14,103 bases of DNA. It comes from an uncultured Lachnospiraceae bacterium. GTDB lineage: Bacteria > Bacillota_A > Clostridia > Lachnospirales > Lachnospiraceae. The translations under genes were made by a program, and so were the position numbers. Every line of letters begins with the position of its first letter. Position 1 is the first letter of the stretch. Location of the stretch: contig CAMWMM010000066.1 of assembly GCA_947175285.1 (NCBI GenBank), positions 1 to 14,103 on the forward strand, in the 5' to 3' direction. Below are positions 1 to 7,531 of the stretch, piece after piece. The notes beneath the pieces are model-generated. The model was not told where the DNA came from. It did no database searches and saw nothing but the letters and a program-made list of their open reading frames with translations.

Positions 1-194
1 AGGGAATACTGGTAAATGCAGTAGGAGCCGGTGATTCCATGGTAGCAGGTTTTCTGGCGGGATGGGCGCAAAAGGGCGATTATGATTATGCGTTCCGGAT
101 GGGACTTTCTACCGGAAGCGCCAGTGCTTTTTCTGAATTTTTAGCAACAAAAAAAGAAGTAGAACAGGTTTTTGCAACTTTAAAAAATGAATAA
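1..194 (+). CDS. fruK: PfkB-family sugar kinase, C-terminal end (probable 1-phosphofructokinase); 5' truncated by window
   Basis: Reading in frame from base 3 gives about 63 residues ending at TAA 192-194; the gene begins outside the window. The segment NAVGAGDSMVAGF is the second PfkB signature: the GAGD aspartate is the catalytic base and the loop forms the anion hole. The form GAGDSMVAGF is typical of the 1-phosphofructokinase / tagatose-6-phosphate kinase branch. Fructose-1-phosphate kinase turns the product of the fructose PTS into fructose 1,6-bisphosphate. The gene lies 27 bp upstream of the HPr gene on the same strand, so it is probably co-transcribed with the general PTS genes, which favours fruK over ribokinase-type relatives. 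The exact substrate is inferred from context because most of the protein is not visible. Confidence 0.75.
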   Translation, partial: GILVNAVGAGDSMVAGFLAGWAQKGDYDYAFRMGLSTGSASAFSEFLATKKEVEQVFATLKNE

Positions 195-221
195 TATCAT
201 GAAAGGAAGAGGGTTATTACA

Positions 222-479
222 ATGAAAGAATTTACATACGTTATTACAGACAAAGAGGGAATTCATGCACGTCCGGCAGGAGAATTGGTGAAAGCAGCCA
301 AAGAATATCAGTCATCCGTAACCATTATTAAGGATGAGAAGAAAGCGGATGCGAAAAAACTTTTTGGGTTAATGGGTCTTGGAGTAAAGCAGGGCATGGA
401 AATTACGGTACAGATTGAAGGTGAGGATGAAGAGGCAGCAGCAGCGGCATTAGAAGCATTTTTGAAAGAAAATCTGTAA
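222..479 (+). CDS. ptsH: PTS phosphocarrier protein HPr, lacking the regulatory serine
   Basis: This 85-residue protein is the normal HPr length. It carries phosphate from enzyme I to sugar-specific EIIA domains in the cytoplasm. The active-site motif GIHARPAG places the phospho-accepting histidine at residue 15, with Arg17 following. ATG 222 is preceded by a purine-rich GAAAGGAAGAGGG site. In Firmicutes HPr the regulatory Ser46 lies in a segment like LKSIMGVMSLG. Here the same segment reads AKKLFGLMGLG, so residue 46 is lysine (codon 357-359) and the serine at about 52 is glycine. It should therefore work as a PTS carrier but cannot be phosphorylated by HPr kinase at that site, which would uncouple it from CcpA-type catabolite control. 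The C-terminal alanine-rich helix is normal. The gene lies between the sugar kinase gene and ptsI, which begins 26 bp downstream. Confidence 0.95.
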   Translation: MKEFTYVITDKEGIHARPAGELVKAAKEYQSSVTIIKDEKKADAKKLFGLMGLGVKQGMEITVQIEGEDEEAAAAALEAFLKENL

Positions 480-505
480 ATAAGAAGCAGAGAGGGTGTG
501 TTGGA

Positions 506-2164
506 ATGGAAATCTATCATGGGAAAAGTGTATTTGGCGGTGTTGCTATCGGAAAGTTGCACATTTACAGCAAAAAAAATCTGCAGGTGAAACGGGAACA
601 CATAGAAGATACTGAAACAGAGGTAAAGCGGTTTCAGGATGCAAAAGATACGGCAATTGCACAGCTTGCAAAACTGTACGAGAAATCATTGGCTGCCGTA
701 GGAGCTGCGAATGCCGCTATTTTTGAAATTCATCAAATGATGCTGCAGGACGATGATTATATTGAATCGACAGAAAATATGATACGTACGCAGCAGATTA
801 ATGCAGAATATGCAGTAGCTATGACAAGCGATAACTTTGCCAATATGTTTGCAGCAATGGATGATGATTATATGAAAGGGCGTGCTGCGGATGTCCGGGA
901 TGTTTCCGAAAGGGTGCTTCTTATTTTGTCCGGACAGGAAGCAGACGGAATAACGACAGATGAGCCGGTTATAGTTGTAGCAGATGATTTGGCGCCGAGT
1001 GAGACGGTTCAGATGGATAAATCAAAAGTGCTGTCTTTTGTAACGGTGCATGGCTCTACCAATTCTCATACGGCGATTTTAGCAAGAACTATAGGAATCC
1101 CCGCATTAATCGGAACGCCGGTTTCATTGGATGCTTCATTAAACGGAAAGCAGGCAGTAGTAGACGGAGATACCGGGGAACTTTATGTGGAACCGGATGC
1201 AGAAACCCTTGCCAAAATGCAGGAAAAATATGATGCATTGCAGACAAAAAAAGAGCTGTTGCAGACGCTGAAAGGAAAAGAGACGGTAACATTAGACGGC
1301 AAAAAATTAATGCTGTACGCCAATATCGGTAATTATAAGGATCTTTCACTGGTATTGGAAAATGATGCGGAAGGAATCGGGTTATTCCGCAGTGAGTTCC
1401 TTTATCTGGAGAGCGATACCTATCCGACTGAGGAAGAACAGTTAAAGATTTATCGTGCCGTGGCGGAAACGATGGCAGGAAAACGCGTGATTATCCGCAC
1501 ACTGGATATCGGAGCCGATAAACAGGCAGATTATTTTGAACTGCCGAAAGAAGAAAATCCGGCTATGGGATGCCGTGCTATCCGTATCTGTCTAACCAGA
1601 CCGGAAATTTTTAAGACACAGCTTCGGGCATTATTCCGTGCCAGTGCTTTTGGAAAAATTGCGATTATGTATCCGATGATTACTTCTTTGTCCGAAATCA
1701 GAAAGATTAAACAGATTGTAGAAGAAGTGAAAACGGAATTGACACAGGCGGGCGTGCCGTTCGGTAATCCGGAACAGGGCATTATGATTGAAACACCGGC
1801 AGCAGTCATGATTAGTGACATACTGGCAAAAGAAGTAGACTTCTTTAGTATCGGCACCAATGATTTGACACAGTATACATTAGCGATTGACCGTCAGAAC
1901 GAACAACTTGATGATTTTTATGATGCGCACCATCAGGCTGTCTTACGTATGATTGCCATGACAGTGGAAAATGCACATAAGGAAAATATTTGGTGTGGTA
2001 TCTGTGGTGAATTAGGCGCAGATGCGGAATTGAGTAAATTTTTCCTCTCCATTGGCGTGGATGAGTTAAGTATGTCGCCGGGGAATCTCCTTTACATCCG
2101 CAAAATAGTGCGTGAAACAAACGTAAGCGAAGAGGGAGAAACCCTCAGAGAACAATATTTATAA
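506..2164 (+). CDS. ptsI: PTS enzyme I (phosphoenolpyruvate-protein phosphotransferase)
   Basis: At 552 residues it is slightly shorter than the usual 570 or so but complete. It transfers phosphate from phosphoenolpyruvate to HPr, the first step of PTS sugar uptake, in the cytoplasm. The N-terminal HPr-binding and phosphohistidine domain covers roughly residues 1-225, with the phospho-accepting His188 in VHGSTNSHTAILAR. The PEP-binding TIM barrel follows, with Arg295 in GIGLFRSEF, Arg331 in IIRTLDIGADK, Glu429 in MIETPAA, the signature FFSIGTNDLTQYTLAIDR at 446-463, and the acid/base Cys500 in CGICGELGAD. All catalytic positions seem intact. The start at 506 follows AGAGAGGGTG. The gene is followed directly by a hairpin terminator, so it is probably the last gene of the fruK-ptsH-ptsI transcript. 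Confidence 0.97.
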   Translation: MEIYHGKSVFGGVAIGKLHIYSKKNLQVKREHIEDTETEVKRFQDAKDTAIAQLAKLYEKSLAAVGAANAAIFEIHQMMLQDDDYIESTENMIRTQQINAEYAVAMTSDNFANMFAAMDDDYMKGRAADVRDVSERVLLILSGQEADGITTDEPVIVVADDLAPSETVQMDKSKVLSFVTVHGSTNSHTAILARTIGIPALIGTPVSLDASLNGKQAVVDGDTGELYVEPDAETLAKMQEKYDALQTKKELLQTLKGKETVTLDGKKLMLYANIGNYKDLSLVLENDAEGIGLFRSEFLYLESDTYPTEEEQLKIYRAVAETMAGKRVIIRTLDIGADKQADYFELPKEENPAMGCRAIRICLTRPEIFKTQLRALFRASAFGKIAIMYPMITSLSEIRKIKQIVEEVKTELTQAGVPFGNPEQGIMIETPAAVMISDILAKEVDFFSIGTNDLTQYTLAIDRQNEQLDDFYDAHHQAVLRMIAMTVENAHKENIWCGICGELGADAELSKFFLSIGVDELSMSPGNLLYIRKIVRETNVSEEGETLREQYL

Positions 2165-2174
2165 AAACAATGAG

Positions 2175-2210
2175 AAAAGCAGAGAGGTAAATATGTACTT
2201 CTCTGCTTTT
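2175..2210. terminator. Bidirectional hairpin terminator between convergent genes
   Basis: A perfect 11-bp inverted repeat, AAAAGCAGAGA (2175-2185) and TCTCTGCTTTT (2200-2210), encloses a 14-nt loop. Both strands end in TTTT, so it can act on ptsI from the left and on the ABC exporter gene from the right. The 54-bp gap between these convergent genes contains little else. Confidence 0.8.
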
Positions 2211-2218
2211 GCCAGTGT

Positions 2219-4102
2219 CTAATAAGTATTCTGCTTATCTATATAATACTGCGCCTGCGCATTCCAAAGCTGACAGTATTTTCCATCCTTTTGTGTTAAC
2301 AGCGTTTCATGGCTACCCTGTTGAACAACGCTTCCCTGTTGGAATACAAGAATTTCATCACAGAAGCGGCAGGAGGAAAGCCTGTGGCTGATATAAATTG
2401 CAGTTTTGTCACCTATAATTTCATTGAACTTTGTATAAATTTCATATTCTGCTATCGGGTCGAGCGCAGCGGTCGGTTCATCCAGAATAATAAAAGGTGC
2501 GTCGCGGTAAAGCGCTCTTGCTATTGCAATTTTCTGTGCTTCTCCGCCGGAGATGTGCACACCGCTTTCATCGAAATCCTTATTTAAATAGGTATCGAGT
2601 CCGTTCGGAAGAGAAGAAGCTTTTGCAGCAAGTCCGGCTTTTTCGATACATTCATTGGCTTTTTCCCTGTCATAAACTTTTCCGGTTCCGATATTTTCTC
2701 CCAGTGTAAAAGAGAGCAGTTGAAAGTCTTGAAAAGTGACAGAGAAAATATTCATATATTCCTTGTAATTATATTTTCTGATATTAATGCCGTTTAACAG
2801 AATTTCTCCCTCCGTAGGGTCATAGAGACGGCACAGCAGTTTAATAAAAGTTGTTTTGCCGGAGCCGTTTTCGCCTACTACGGCAAGTCGTTCTCCCACT
2901 TTAAATTTTAAGGAGATATTTTTTAAAACATAAGTTTCCGAGTGCGGATAACAGAAACTTACATTGCGAAATTCTACTTCATAGTTTCTGTCAGAACGCT
3001 TTTCCACGGTTAGGGAACCTTGATACATGTCATTCGGAATGTCCAAAAATTCAAATACTGTCTTAAGCGGTACGCTGTTTATTTTCGCTTCTCCTGCTGC
3101 AGTGAAGATTGCGGAAAGCCCCTGGGAAAGAGATGTGATTGCACCGATATACTGTGTTACCGAGCCGATACCAAATGCGCCGCCCCATGCTTTTAAACAC
3201 ACAAACAGATAGGAAATTCCCATGAAGATTCTAGTGACAGCGGCAGCAAGCGCATAGCAGATTCCCATTTTTCCTTTGCCGTATCGGGCAATTTGGGATT
3301 TCATGCCGAAAATACGAGTGGTAATATCCTGATAATACTTTAAGCCCAAAACATCCTGCCTGTACATGCGGACATCCAATGCCGGTGGTAATTCCATCAT
3401 TTTGATGACATAGTAAGAACCGAGAAGGTTTCCTGATGCAATATCCACATGATTCCAATAGTCATCTCCAAGTAATTCCAGATAGGGAGACAGAATGGTG
3501 ATGCCTGTCATGATAAGCGCCAGCAATATTATGAAAACGGGTTTATTCAGCATGACAAGCCATCCTGCTTCTTCCGGTACTTTTCGCGTGAAAAGAGAAA
3601 CGGAGAGAGCCACCGCACCTGCTGCGCGGAAAAATGCTTCCAGAAAATGTTGAAAGATATAGTAAACACGATGAAATCCGTAGCCATTCCATCGTTCCAT
3701 CTGGTGTATTTTATCCCGCAGTTCGTAAGTAGCGGTATCGTCTGCGGAGCAAAAGTCCAATGCCAGTAGTTTATTGGAAGTTATTTTGTCGAAATAGAAA
3801 AACAAATCAGAGGATAAGGTGTTTTCCCATCGGTAAATAACAGCTTTTAGCGCTAGTGCAACAGCTTCTGCGGATAGGAGAATAATAACCTGCCGCAGTA
3901 ATATATCCGCTCTCTTTGCTCCGGCAAGCTCATTTAGAATACGGGCGGAAAAATAAAGGGTCAGATAGGGAATCAATGCTGTAAGTGCCGAATATAGCCC
4001 TGTCGATACAAAGAGCATCGGACATTCCCGAAGCCAGAGGGATAATGCCCTTTTAGTTAAAATATATGCTTCTTTCCATGATACTTCTTTACTGTTAACC
4101 AT
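2219..4102 (-). CDS. ABC exporter half-transporter (permease-ATPase fusion), second subunit
   Basis: With the start at 4102 this is a 627-residue type I exporter half-transporter: about six hydrophobic segments in residues 30-330, then a nucleotide-binding domain. The ATPase motifs are complete: Walker A GENGSGKT (410-417), Q-loop Gln458, signature SGGEA (from 518), Walker B FIILDEP with Asp541/Glu542, and switch His573 in SHRLSS. The first ATG of the frame (4159) would give 646 residues but overlaps the upstream gene by 65 bp. ATG 4102 is preferred because it overlaps the upstream stop codon in ATGGTTAA and has AGGAAG just upstream, a typical translational coupling. It should pair with the preceding ABC gene as a heterodimeric membrane exporter; the two differ strongly in sequence. 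The substrate cannot be read from the sequence. Transcription ends at the shared terminator at 2175-2210. Confidence 0.93.
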   Translation of the reverse strand: MVNSKEVSWKEAYILTKRALSLWLRECPMLFVSTGLYSALTALIPYLTLYFSARILNELAGAKRADILLRQVIILLSAEAVALALKAVIYRWENTLSSDLFFYFDKITSNKLLALDFCSADDTATYELRDKIHQMERWNGYGFHRVYYIFQHFLEAFFRAAGAVALSVSLFTRKVPEEAGWLVMLNKPVFIILLALIMTGITILSPYLELLGDDYWNHVDIASGNLLGSYYVIKMMELPPALDVRMYRQDVLGLKYYQDITTRIFGMKSQIARYGKGKMGICYALAAAVTRIFMGISYLFVCLKAWGGAFGIGSVTQYIGAITSLSQGLSAIFTAAGEAKINSVPLKTVFEFLDIPNDMYQGSLTVEKRSDRNYEVEFRNVSFCYPHSETYVLKNISLKFKVGERLAVVGENGSGKTTFIKLLCRLYDPTEGEILLNGINIRKYNYKEYMNIFSVTFQDFQLLSFTLGENIGTGKVYDREKANECIEKAGLAAKASSLPNGLDTYLNKDFDESGVHISGGEAQKIAIARALYRDAPFIILDEPTAALDPIAEYEIYTKFNEIIGDKTAIYISHRLSSCRFCDEILVFQQGSVVQQGSHETLLTQKDGKYCQLWNAQAQYYIDKQNTY

Positions 4103-5912
4103 TGTCTTCCTGAACTCCTTGCCTGTAGTATTTACTCTGTATTTCAAAAAGCTCTGCATAAGCGCCGTTTTGGCGCATCAGTTCTTTATGTGTACCCTCC
4201 TCCGCAATACCGCCGTCCATCAACAGCAGAATACGGTCGCAAAAGCGGGTAGAGGCAAGCCTGTGAGAGATGAAAACAGCAGTCCGTCCTTTCGTCAGTT
4301 CGTGGTAACGCATGTAAATATCGCTTTCGGCAATCGCATCCAGCGCAGCGGTCGGTTCATCAAGTACGACAACGGGACTGTTTTTATAGAGAAGTCTTGC
4401 CAGCATAAGTCTTTGCAGTTCTCCGCCGGAAAGCTCCGTTGCATCTTCATAAACATCTCTTACAAGATGAGTTTGAATGCCGTTTGGCAAATTTTCAATT
4501 TTATTTTTGATGCCTGCCTGTTCCAGACAATTCCATACCCTGTCTATATCTATGTCTTTGTCAGTCTGTGCGACATTTACGGCAATACTGTCTGCATGAA
4601 GAGAAAAACTCTGGAATACACCGGCAAAGAGAAGATAATAATCTCTTCGTCTGTATGTTTTGATATTGATGCCGTTTAAAAGAACTTCTCCTTCATCAGG
4701 GACATAAAAGCCGCAGATAAGTTTAACAAGCGTTGTTTTTCCCGCTCCGTTGAGACCTACCACGGCAAGTTTCTCTCCAGCATGAATCGTCAGATTCAAA
4801 TGAGAAAAGATGACTTTCCCGGATTCCGGATAACGAAAACTGACATCCCGCAGCTCAATCGTATAGGAAGTACTCTGAACCGGAACGAGTGATTCACCCT
4901 CATCCAGAGAGAAAACTTCCGGATAATCAATCATTTCCCGTAAGGGAACCATATCAATGCTCTGCTTATGAAGCGTGGAAAGATTTTCCATGATGCCGCT
5001 AATCCATGCGGTAAATCCGCTGACCGCCGTAAAATATAACAGAAATTCTGCAGCGCTTAACTGCTCGTTTAGAACCATATGCAATAAGTAGGCATAGGCA
5101 AATCCGTTTCGTAAAATGCTGAGTCCAAGGTCGGTAAAATCTGCAATAAGATATATTTTTTCTCTTTTAAAGCAAAAATCCTGATGAAGTTTTAGATATT
5201 TTTGTAAAAGTTCCCGCAGCCATTCTTCCATTCCGAAAATGCGGATATCCTTTGCCAGATAACGGTCTTTGCATTTGCTTCGGATATGATTAAAACGGTT
5301 TATGATATCTGATTCTTCCTGTCTGTGACGATAACCCCATCCGTTTAAGCGGCTGCCGACAAAATAGCTGATAAGAGCAGCAACAGTGGTGACTGTGATA
5401 ATAAGCCAGTCAACATTAGTGAGAAGATATAGATAAATCAAAAAACCCAGAAGATTTTGCAGAAGCTTTGCAAAAGTATTCCAGATATCTTCTACCGGAG
5501 CCTCATTTGATGCAGTTGCTTCCTGCGCCTTTGAGAGCAGTTTGTTAAAGTCATGATTTTCGAGAAACGGATAAGAGCATGTCCCCGCTTTCCTAAAGAG
5601 CATGCAGGAAATGGCGGAACGAAGCTCGCATCTGCCGAATATAAGATTTGGTTTTAAGTAAGCGTTAAGTGCAGAAACACCCATAATCCCTAATGTAAAG
5701 AATAAGATTGTAAAGAGAAGTTCTTTAAGGGAAGAATGAATTTCCAGTCTTTTCAAAATAGTGGGAGCGACGTAGAGCTCCAGTACGTAAATTGCTACGG
5801 CAAGCAAAGCCTGAAATAAGGTAAGCAACGGAACGTTAGGAACATTCTCGAATGCTGTTTTGAACATAAACAAAGAATTGTTTATAATGCCGTATTTTGT
5901 CTTATTTTTCAT
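4095..5912 (-). CDS. ABC exporter half-transporter (permease-ATPase fusion), first subunit
   Basis: This 605-residue half-transporter has membrane segments across roughly residues 28-310 and a C-terminal ATPase: Walker A GLNGAGKT (386-393), Q-loop Gln434, signature SGGEL (495-499), Walker B VVVLDEP with Asp518/Glu519, and switch His550 in ISHRLAS. The reading frame stays open upstream to 6089, but that extension is basic and low in complexity and would run through the promoter/operator region. ATG 5912 has a clear GGAGG site (GGAGGATTATTG before ATG) and starts with a normal exporter N-terminus. Both ABC subunits keep the catalytic glutamate, so neither ATP site looks degenerate. It sits directly downstream of the kinase gene and of a LytTR-type operator, so expression is probably controlled by the adjacent two-component system. 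The exported compound is unknown; no peptide precursor or modification gene is visible nearby. Confidence 0.93.
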   Translation of the reverse strand: MKNKTKYGIINNSLFMFKTAFENVPNVPLLTLFQALLAVAIYVLELYVAPTILKRLEIHSSLKELLFTILFFTLGIMGVSALNAYLKPNLIFGRCELRSAISCMLFRKAGTCSYPFLENHDFNKLLSKAQEATASNEAPVEDIWNTFAKLLQNLLGFLIYLYLLTNVDWLIITVTTVAALISYFVGSRLNGWGYRHRQEESDIINRFNHIRSKCKDRYLAKDIRIFGMEEWLRELLQKYLKLHQDFCFKREKIYLIADFTDLGLSILRNGFAYAYLLHMVLNEQLSAAEFLLYFTAVSGFTAWISGIMENLSTLHKQSIDMVPLREMIDYPEVFSLDEGESLVPVQSTSYTIELRDVSFRYPESGKVIFSHLNLTIHAGEKLAVVGLNGAGKTTLVKLICGFYVPDEGEVLLNGINIKTYRRRDYYLLFAGVFQSFSLHADSIAVNVAQTDKDIDIDRVWNCLEQAGIKNKIENLPNGIQTHLVRDVYEDATELSGGELQRLMLARLLYKNSPVVVLDEPTAALDAIAESDIYMRYHELTKGRTAVFISHRLASTRFCDRILLLMDGGIAEEGTHKELMRQNGAYAELFEIQSKYYRQGVQEDNG

Positions 5913-5952
5913 CAATAATCCTCCATTCTTGCTCAGCCTGCGATATTTGGGC

Positions 5953-5969
5953 AAAGCTGTATCAGCTTT
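5953..5969 (-). other. Small hairpin at the predicted 5' end of the exporter mRNA
   Basis: On the minus strand a perfect 7-bp stem, AAAGCTG and CAGCTTT, closes a 3-nt loop. It begins almost exactly at the transcription start predicted from the -10 element at 5977-5982. No run of U follows, so it is not a terminator. A hairpin at the 5' end could stabilise the message; this role is inferred. Confidence 0.4.
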
Positions 5970-5976
5970 TAAGCTC

Positions 5977-5985
5977 AGTGTAGCA
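5977..5985 (-). promoter_or_regulatory. Extended -10 promoter element for the ABC exporter genes
   Basis: Read on the minus strand, TGCTACACT provides an extended -10 (TG-n-TACACT) about 65 bp upstream of the exporter start codon. At 17-bp spacing the -35 position (6000-6005) reads GCACGT, unlike the consensus TTGACA. A weak -35 plus an upstream regulator site fits an activator-dependent promoter. Confidence 0.5.
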
Positions 5986-5992
5986 TGGAAAG

Positions 5993-6034
5993 CCCCCGTA
6001 CGTGCATGTCGGGGATGAAATGTGCGTACGGGGG
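5993..6034. repeat. GC-rich inverted repeat overlapping the operator
   Basis: Arms CCCCCGTACG (5993-6002) and CGTACGGGGG (6025-6034) match perfectly over 10 bp around a 22-nt centre that contains the promoter-proximal LytTR half-site. The GC-rich patch stands out from the AT-rich surroundings. It could be a second protein-binding palindrome or a hairpin in transcripts reading through from the kinase gene. There is no U tract on the minus strand, so it is not a classic terminator. Confidence 0.6.
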
Positions 6035-6044
6035 GACGAAATGT
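6015..6044 (-). promoter_or_regulatory. Direct-repeat operator of LytTR type
   Basis: On the minus strand two 9-bp sites, ACATTTCGT (6044-6036) and ACATTTCAT (6023-6015), lie as direct repeats with a 12-bp spacer, that is 21 bp start to start or two helical turns. This is the known arrangement of AgrA/ComE-type LytTR regulator sites, and each half matches the published AgrA-like consensus at 8 of 9 positions, differing only at position 4. The proximal site ends 32 bp before the -10 element, just upstream of the -35 position. A LytTR response regulator is encoded 0.7 kb upstream on the same strand, so it is the natural candidate to bind here. Confidence 0.65.
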
Positions 6045-6085
6045 ACCAAACCGGATTTTTCCGCGGGAGGGCAGCGTTGTAATTT

Positions 6086-6745
6086 TCACTGAGGTAGCAG
6101 GATTTCAGTTGTAAAAGCGCCGTCTTCACTGTTTCTGCTGATATAGCCCTGACAGCGTTCGATAATCATGTCAATGCGAACCAGACCATAGCCATGTCCT
6201 GCTCTTTTGATTGTAAAAAATCTTCCGTTTTCTTTTTTCTGCTTTTTCAGGGCGGTTGTGTTTGTAAAAGACATATAAAGCTGCGTATTTTTCATATCCA
6301 TATGGACGCGAATCATCCGTTCTTCTTCCGGCAGAGCCATGCATGCCTCAATCGCGTTGTCGAAAAGGTTGCCGATGATAATACATAAATCAATTTCCGA
6401 AGTGGTAAGTGCGACAGGCACATGGGCATTTGCGGTTACAGGGATTTTCTTTGATTTGGCAAGAGAGATTTTACTGTTTAAGATAACGTCCGTCATCGCG
6501 TTGCCTGTTTTTAACACCATATCTACCGTGTTTAAATCGGTGTCCAATTCTTCCAGATAACGGTTCAGTGAAGCCAGGTCTTCCATAGCAGCATAGCTTT
6601 TCAAAACCTGAATGTGATTACGGTAATCATGCCGCCACCCTCTGATTTGGCGATACATATTCTCCACTTCGGCATAGTGTGTGGCAAGAAGATTGCTTTG
6701 ATATTCCGCAATTCTTTTATCTATTATTTTATCCAGAAAATACAT
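6086..6745 (-). CDS. Short GHKL-type sensor histidine kinase without membrane domain
   Basis: With the start at 6745 the protein has 219 residues. The first ATG of the frame (6766) has a poorly placed site, whereas ATG 6745 follows TGGAGGATTACC. The protein begins with a helical stretch, then the phosphoacceptor motif WRHDYRNH with His39, as in AgrC-like kinases, and a GHKL ATPase domain with the N-box GNLFDNAIEAC (Asn126, Asn130) and G-box GHGYGL (183-188). Typical AgrC-family kinases have five to seven N-terminal membrane helices; here there is none, so this is a cytoplasmic kinase. It should phosphorylate the LytTR regulator encoded just upstream (40 bp gap). The signal could be cytosolic or come through a partner such as the adjacent transporter; this cannot be decided from the sequence. 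It ends 173 bp before the ABC gene. Confidence 0.88.
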   Translation of the reverse strand: MYFLDKIIDKRIAEYQSNLLATHYAEVENMYRQIRGWRHDYRNHIQVLKSYAAMEDLASLNRYLEELDTDLNTVDMVLKTGNAMTDVILNSKISLAKSKKIPVTANAHVPVALTTSEIDLCIIIGNLFDNAIEACMALPEEERMIRVHMDMKNTQLYMSFTNTTALKKQKKENGRFFTIKRAGHGYGLVRIDMIIERCQGYISRNSEDGAFTTEILLPQ

Positions 6746-6785
6746 GGTAATCCTCCATTTTTTCATGCTCCGCGAACTTAGAGTG

Positions 6786-7484
6786 TTAGAAATATTTTAT
6801 GATGGCACGGTTGATGGCTTCGTACAGATTCCGTGAAAGCGGAATAGTGTTTTCGTCCTTTAAAGATATCTGTGTTTTTGTAACTTTTTTTACAAATGCT
6901 AAATTGACAATAAAAGAGCGTCCCGTGCGGAAGAAACTTTCATCCAGCTCTTCTTCCAGTTCATGCAATGTTTTTTTGATTGTATAATCTTCTTTTGCAT
7001 GAATTGTAACATAATTTTTCCGTACTTCAAGATAACGGATTTCATAGAGAGGAATCCGTATCATACTGCCGTCGGTATTATGAAAATATAATTCTTTCTC
7101 TTTATGTCTGAGTTTATCCACTGCCCGCACAAGGACATCCCGCAGTTTCGTTTCTGTTACGGGTTTTAACAGATAGTGTAGCGCCTCTACGTCATAGCCC
7201 TCCGCGATATATTCCATATATCCCGTAATAAAAATAATCTGAACGGTGCGGTTTTCCCGGCGTATTTTTTTCGCAAGTTCCATGCCGCTCACTTCACCCA
7301 TTTCAATATCGAGAAAAAGAATGTCATAAGCTTTATTCTCCTCATATTGAAAAAGAAAAGCTTCTGCAGAGGGAAAACTTTCTATTTGGATTGCTGTGCC
7401 GGTATCATCCGCCCACTTTTTCAGCATGGTGTTAAGATAGGTAATATCGGCGGGATTGTCGTCGCAGATTGCTGCCCTGTACAT
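6786..7484 (-). CDS. LytTR-family response regulator
   Basis: This is a 232-residue two-domain regulator. The receiver domain (about 1-122) has the acidic pair Asp8/Asp9, the phosphoacceptor Asp59 in ILFLDIEMG, Thr87 in FITGY and Lys107 in LLKPV. The C-terminal LytTR DNA-binding domain (about 133-231) contains the typical RTGRSFIVNLAFVKKV segment. Regulators of this class bind direct-repeat sites as dimers and activate nearby genes. ATG 7484 has GGAGG six bases upstream. It is the first gene of the minus-strand unit, followed by its kinase and then the exporter genes. A matching direct-repeat operator lies upstream of the exporter genes but none was found upstream of this gene, so the regulator pair itself may be expressed constitutively. 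Confidence 0.94.
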   Translation of the reverse strand: MYRAAICDDNPADITYLNTMLKKWADDTGTAIQIESFPSAEAFLFQYEENKAYDILFLDIEMGEVSGMELAKKIRRENRTVQIIFITGYMEYIAEGYDVEALHYLLKPVTETKLRDVLVRAVDKLRHKEKELYFHNTDGSMIRIPLYEIRYLEVRKNYVTIHAKEDYTIKKTLHELEEELDESFFRTGRSFIVNLAFVKKVTKTQISLKDENTIPLSRNLYEAINRAIIKYF

Positions 7485-7531
7485 GAAAAACCTCCAAGTG
7501 TGATTTTTATGGTAAATTTTGAGATGCTCAT

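Noticed and set aside
4119..4679. Open frame of 186 codons on the plus strand.
   Set aside because: It is antisense to the conserved ATPase domain of the first ABC subunit and shows no recognisable motif.
5912..5928. Tiny open frame ATG-GAG-GAT-TAT-TGA overlapping the exporter start codon; the kinase gene has a similar ATGGAGGATTA stretch before its start.
   Set aside because: Both are simply the same ribosome binding sequence happening to contain ATG; neither has its own ribosome site, so a leader peptide is unlikely.
5913..6089. N-terminal extension of the first ABC subunit in the same open frame, giving 664 residues.
   Set aside because: It would read through the operator and promoter region, has unusual basic composition, and a good GGAGG site precedes the internal ATG at 5912.
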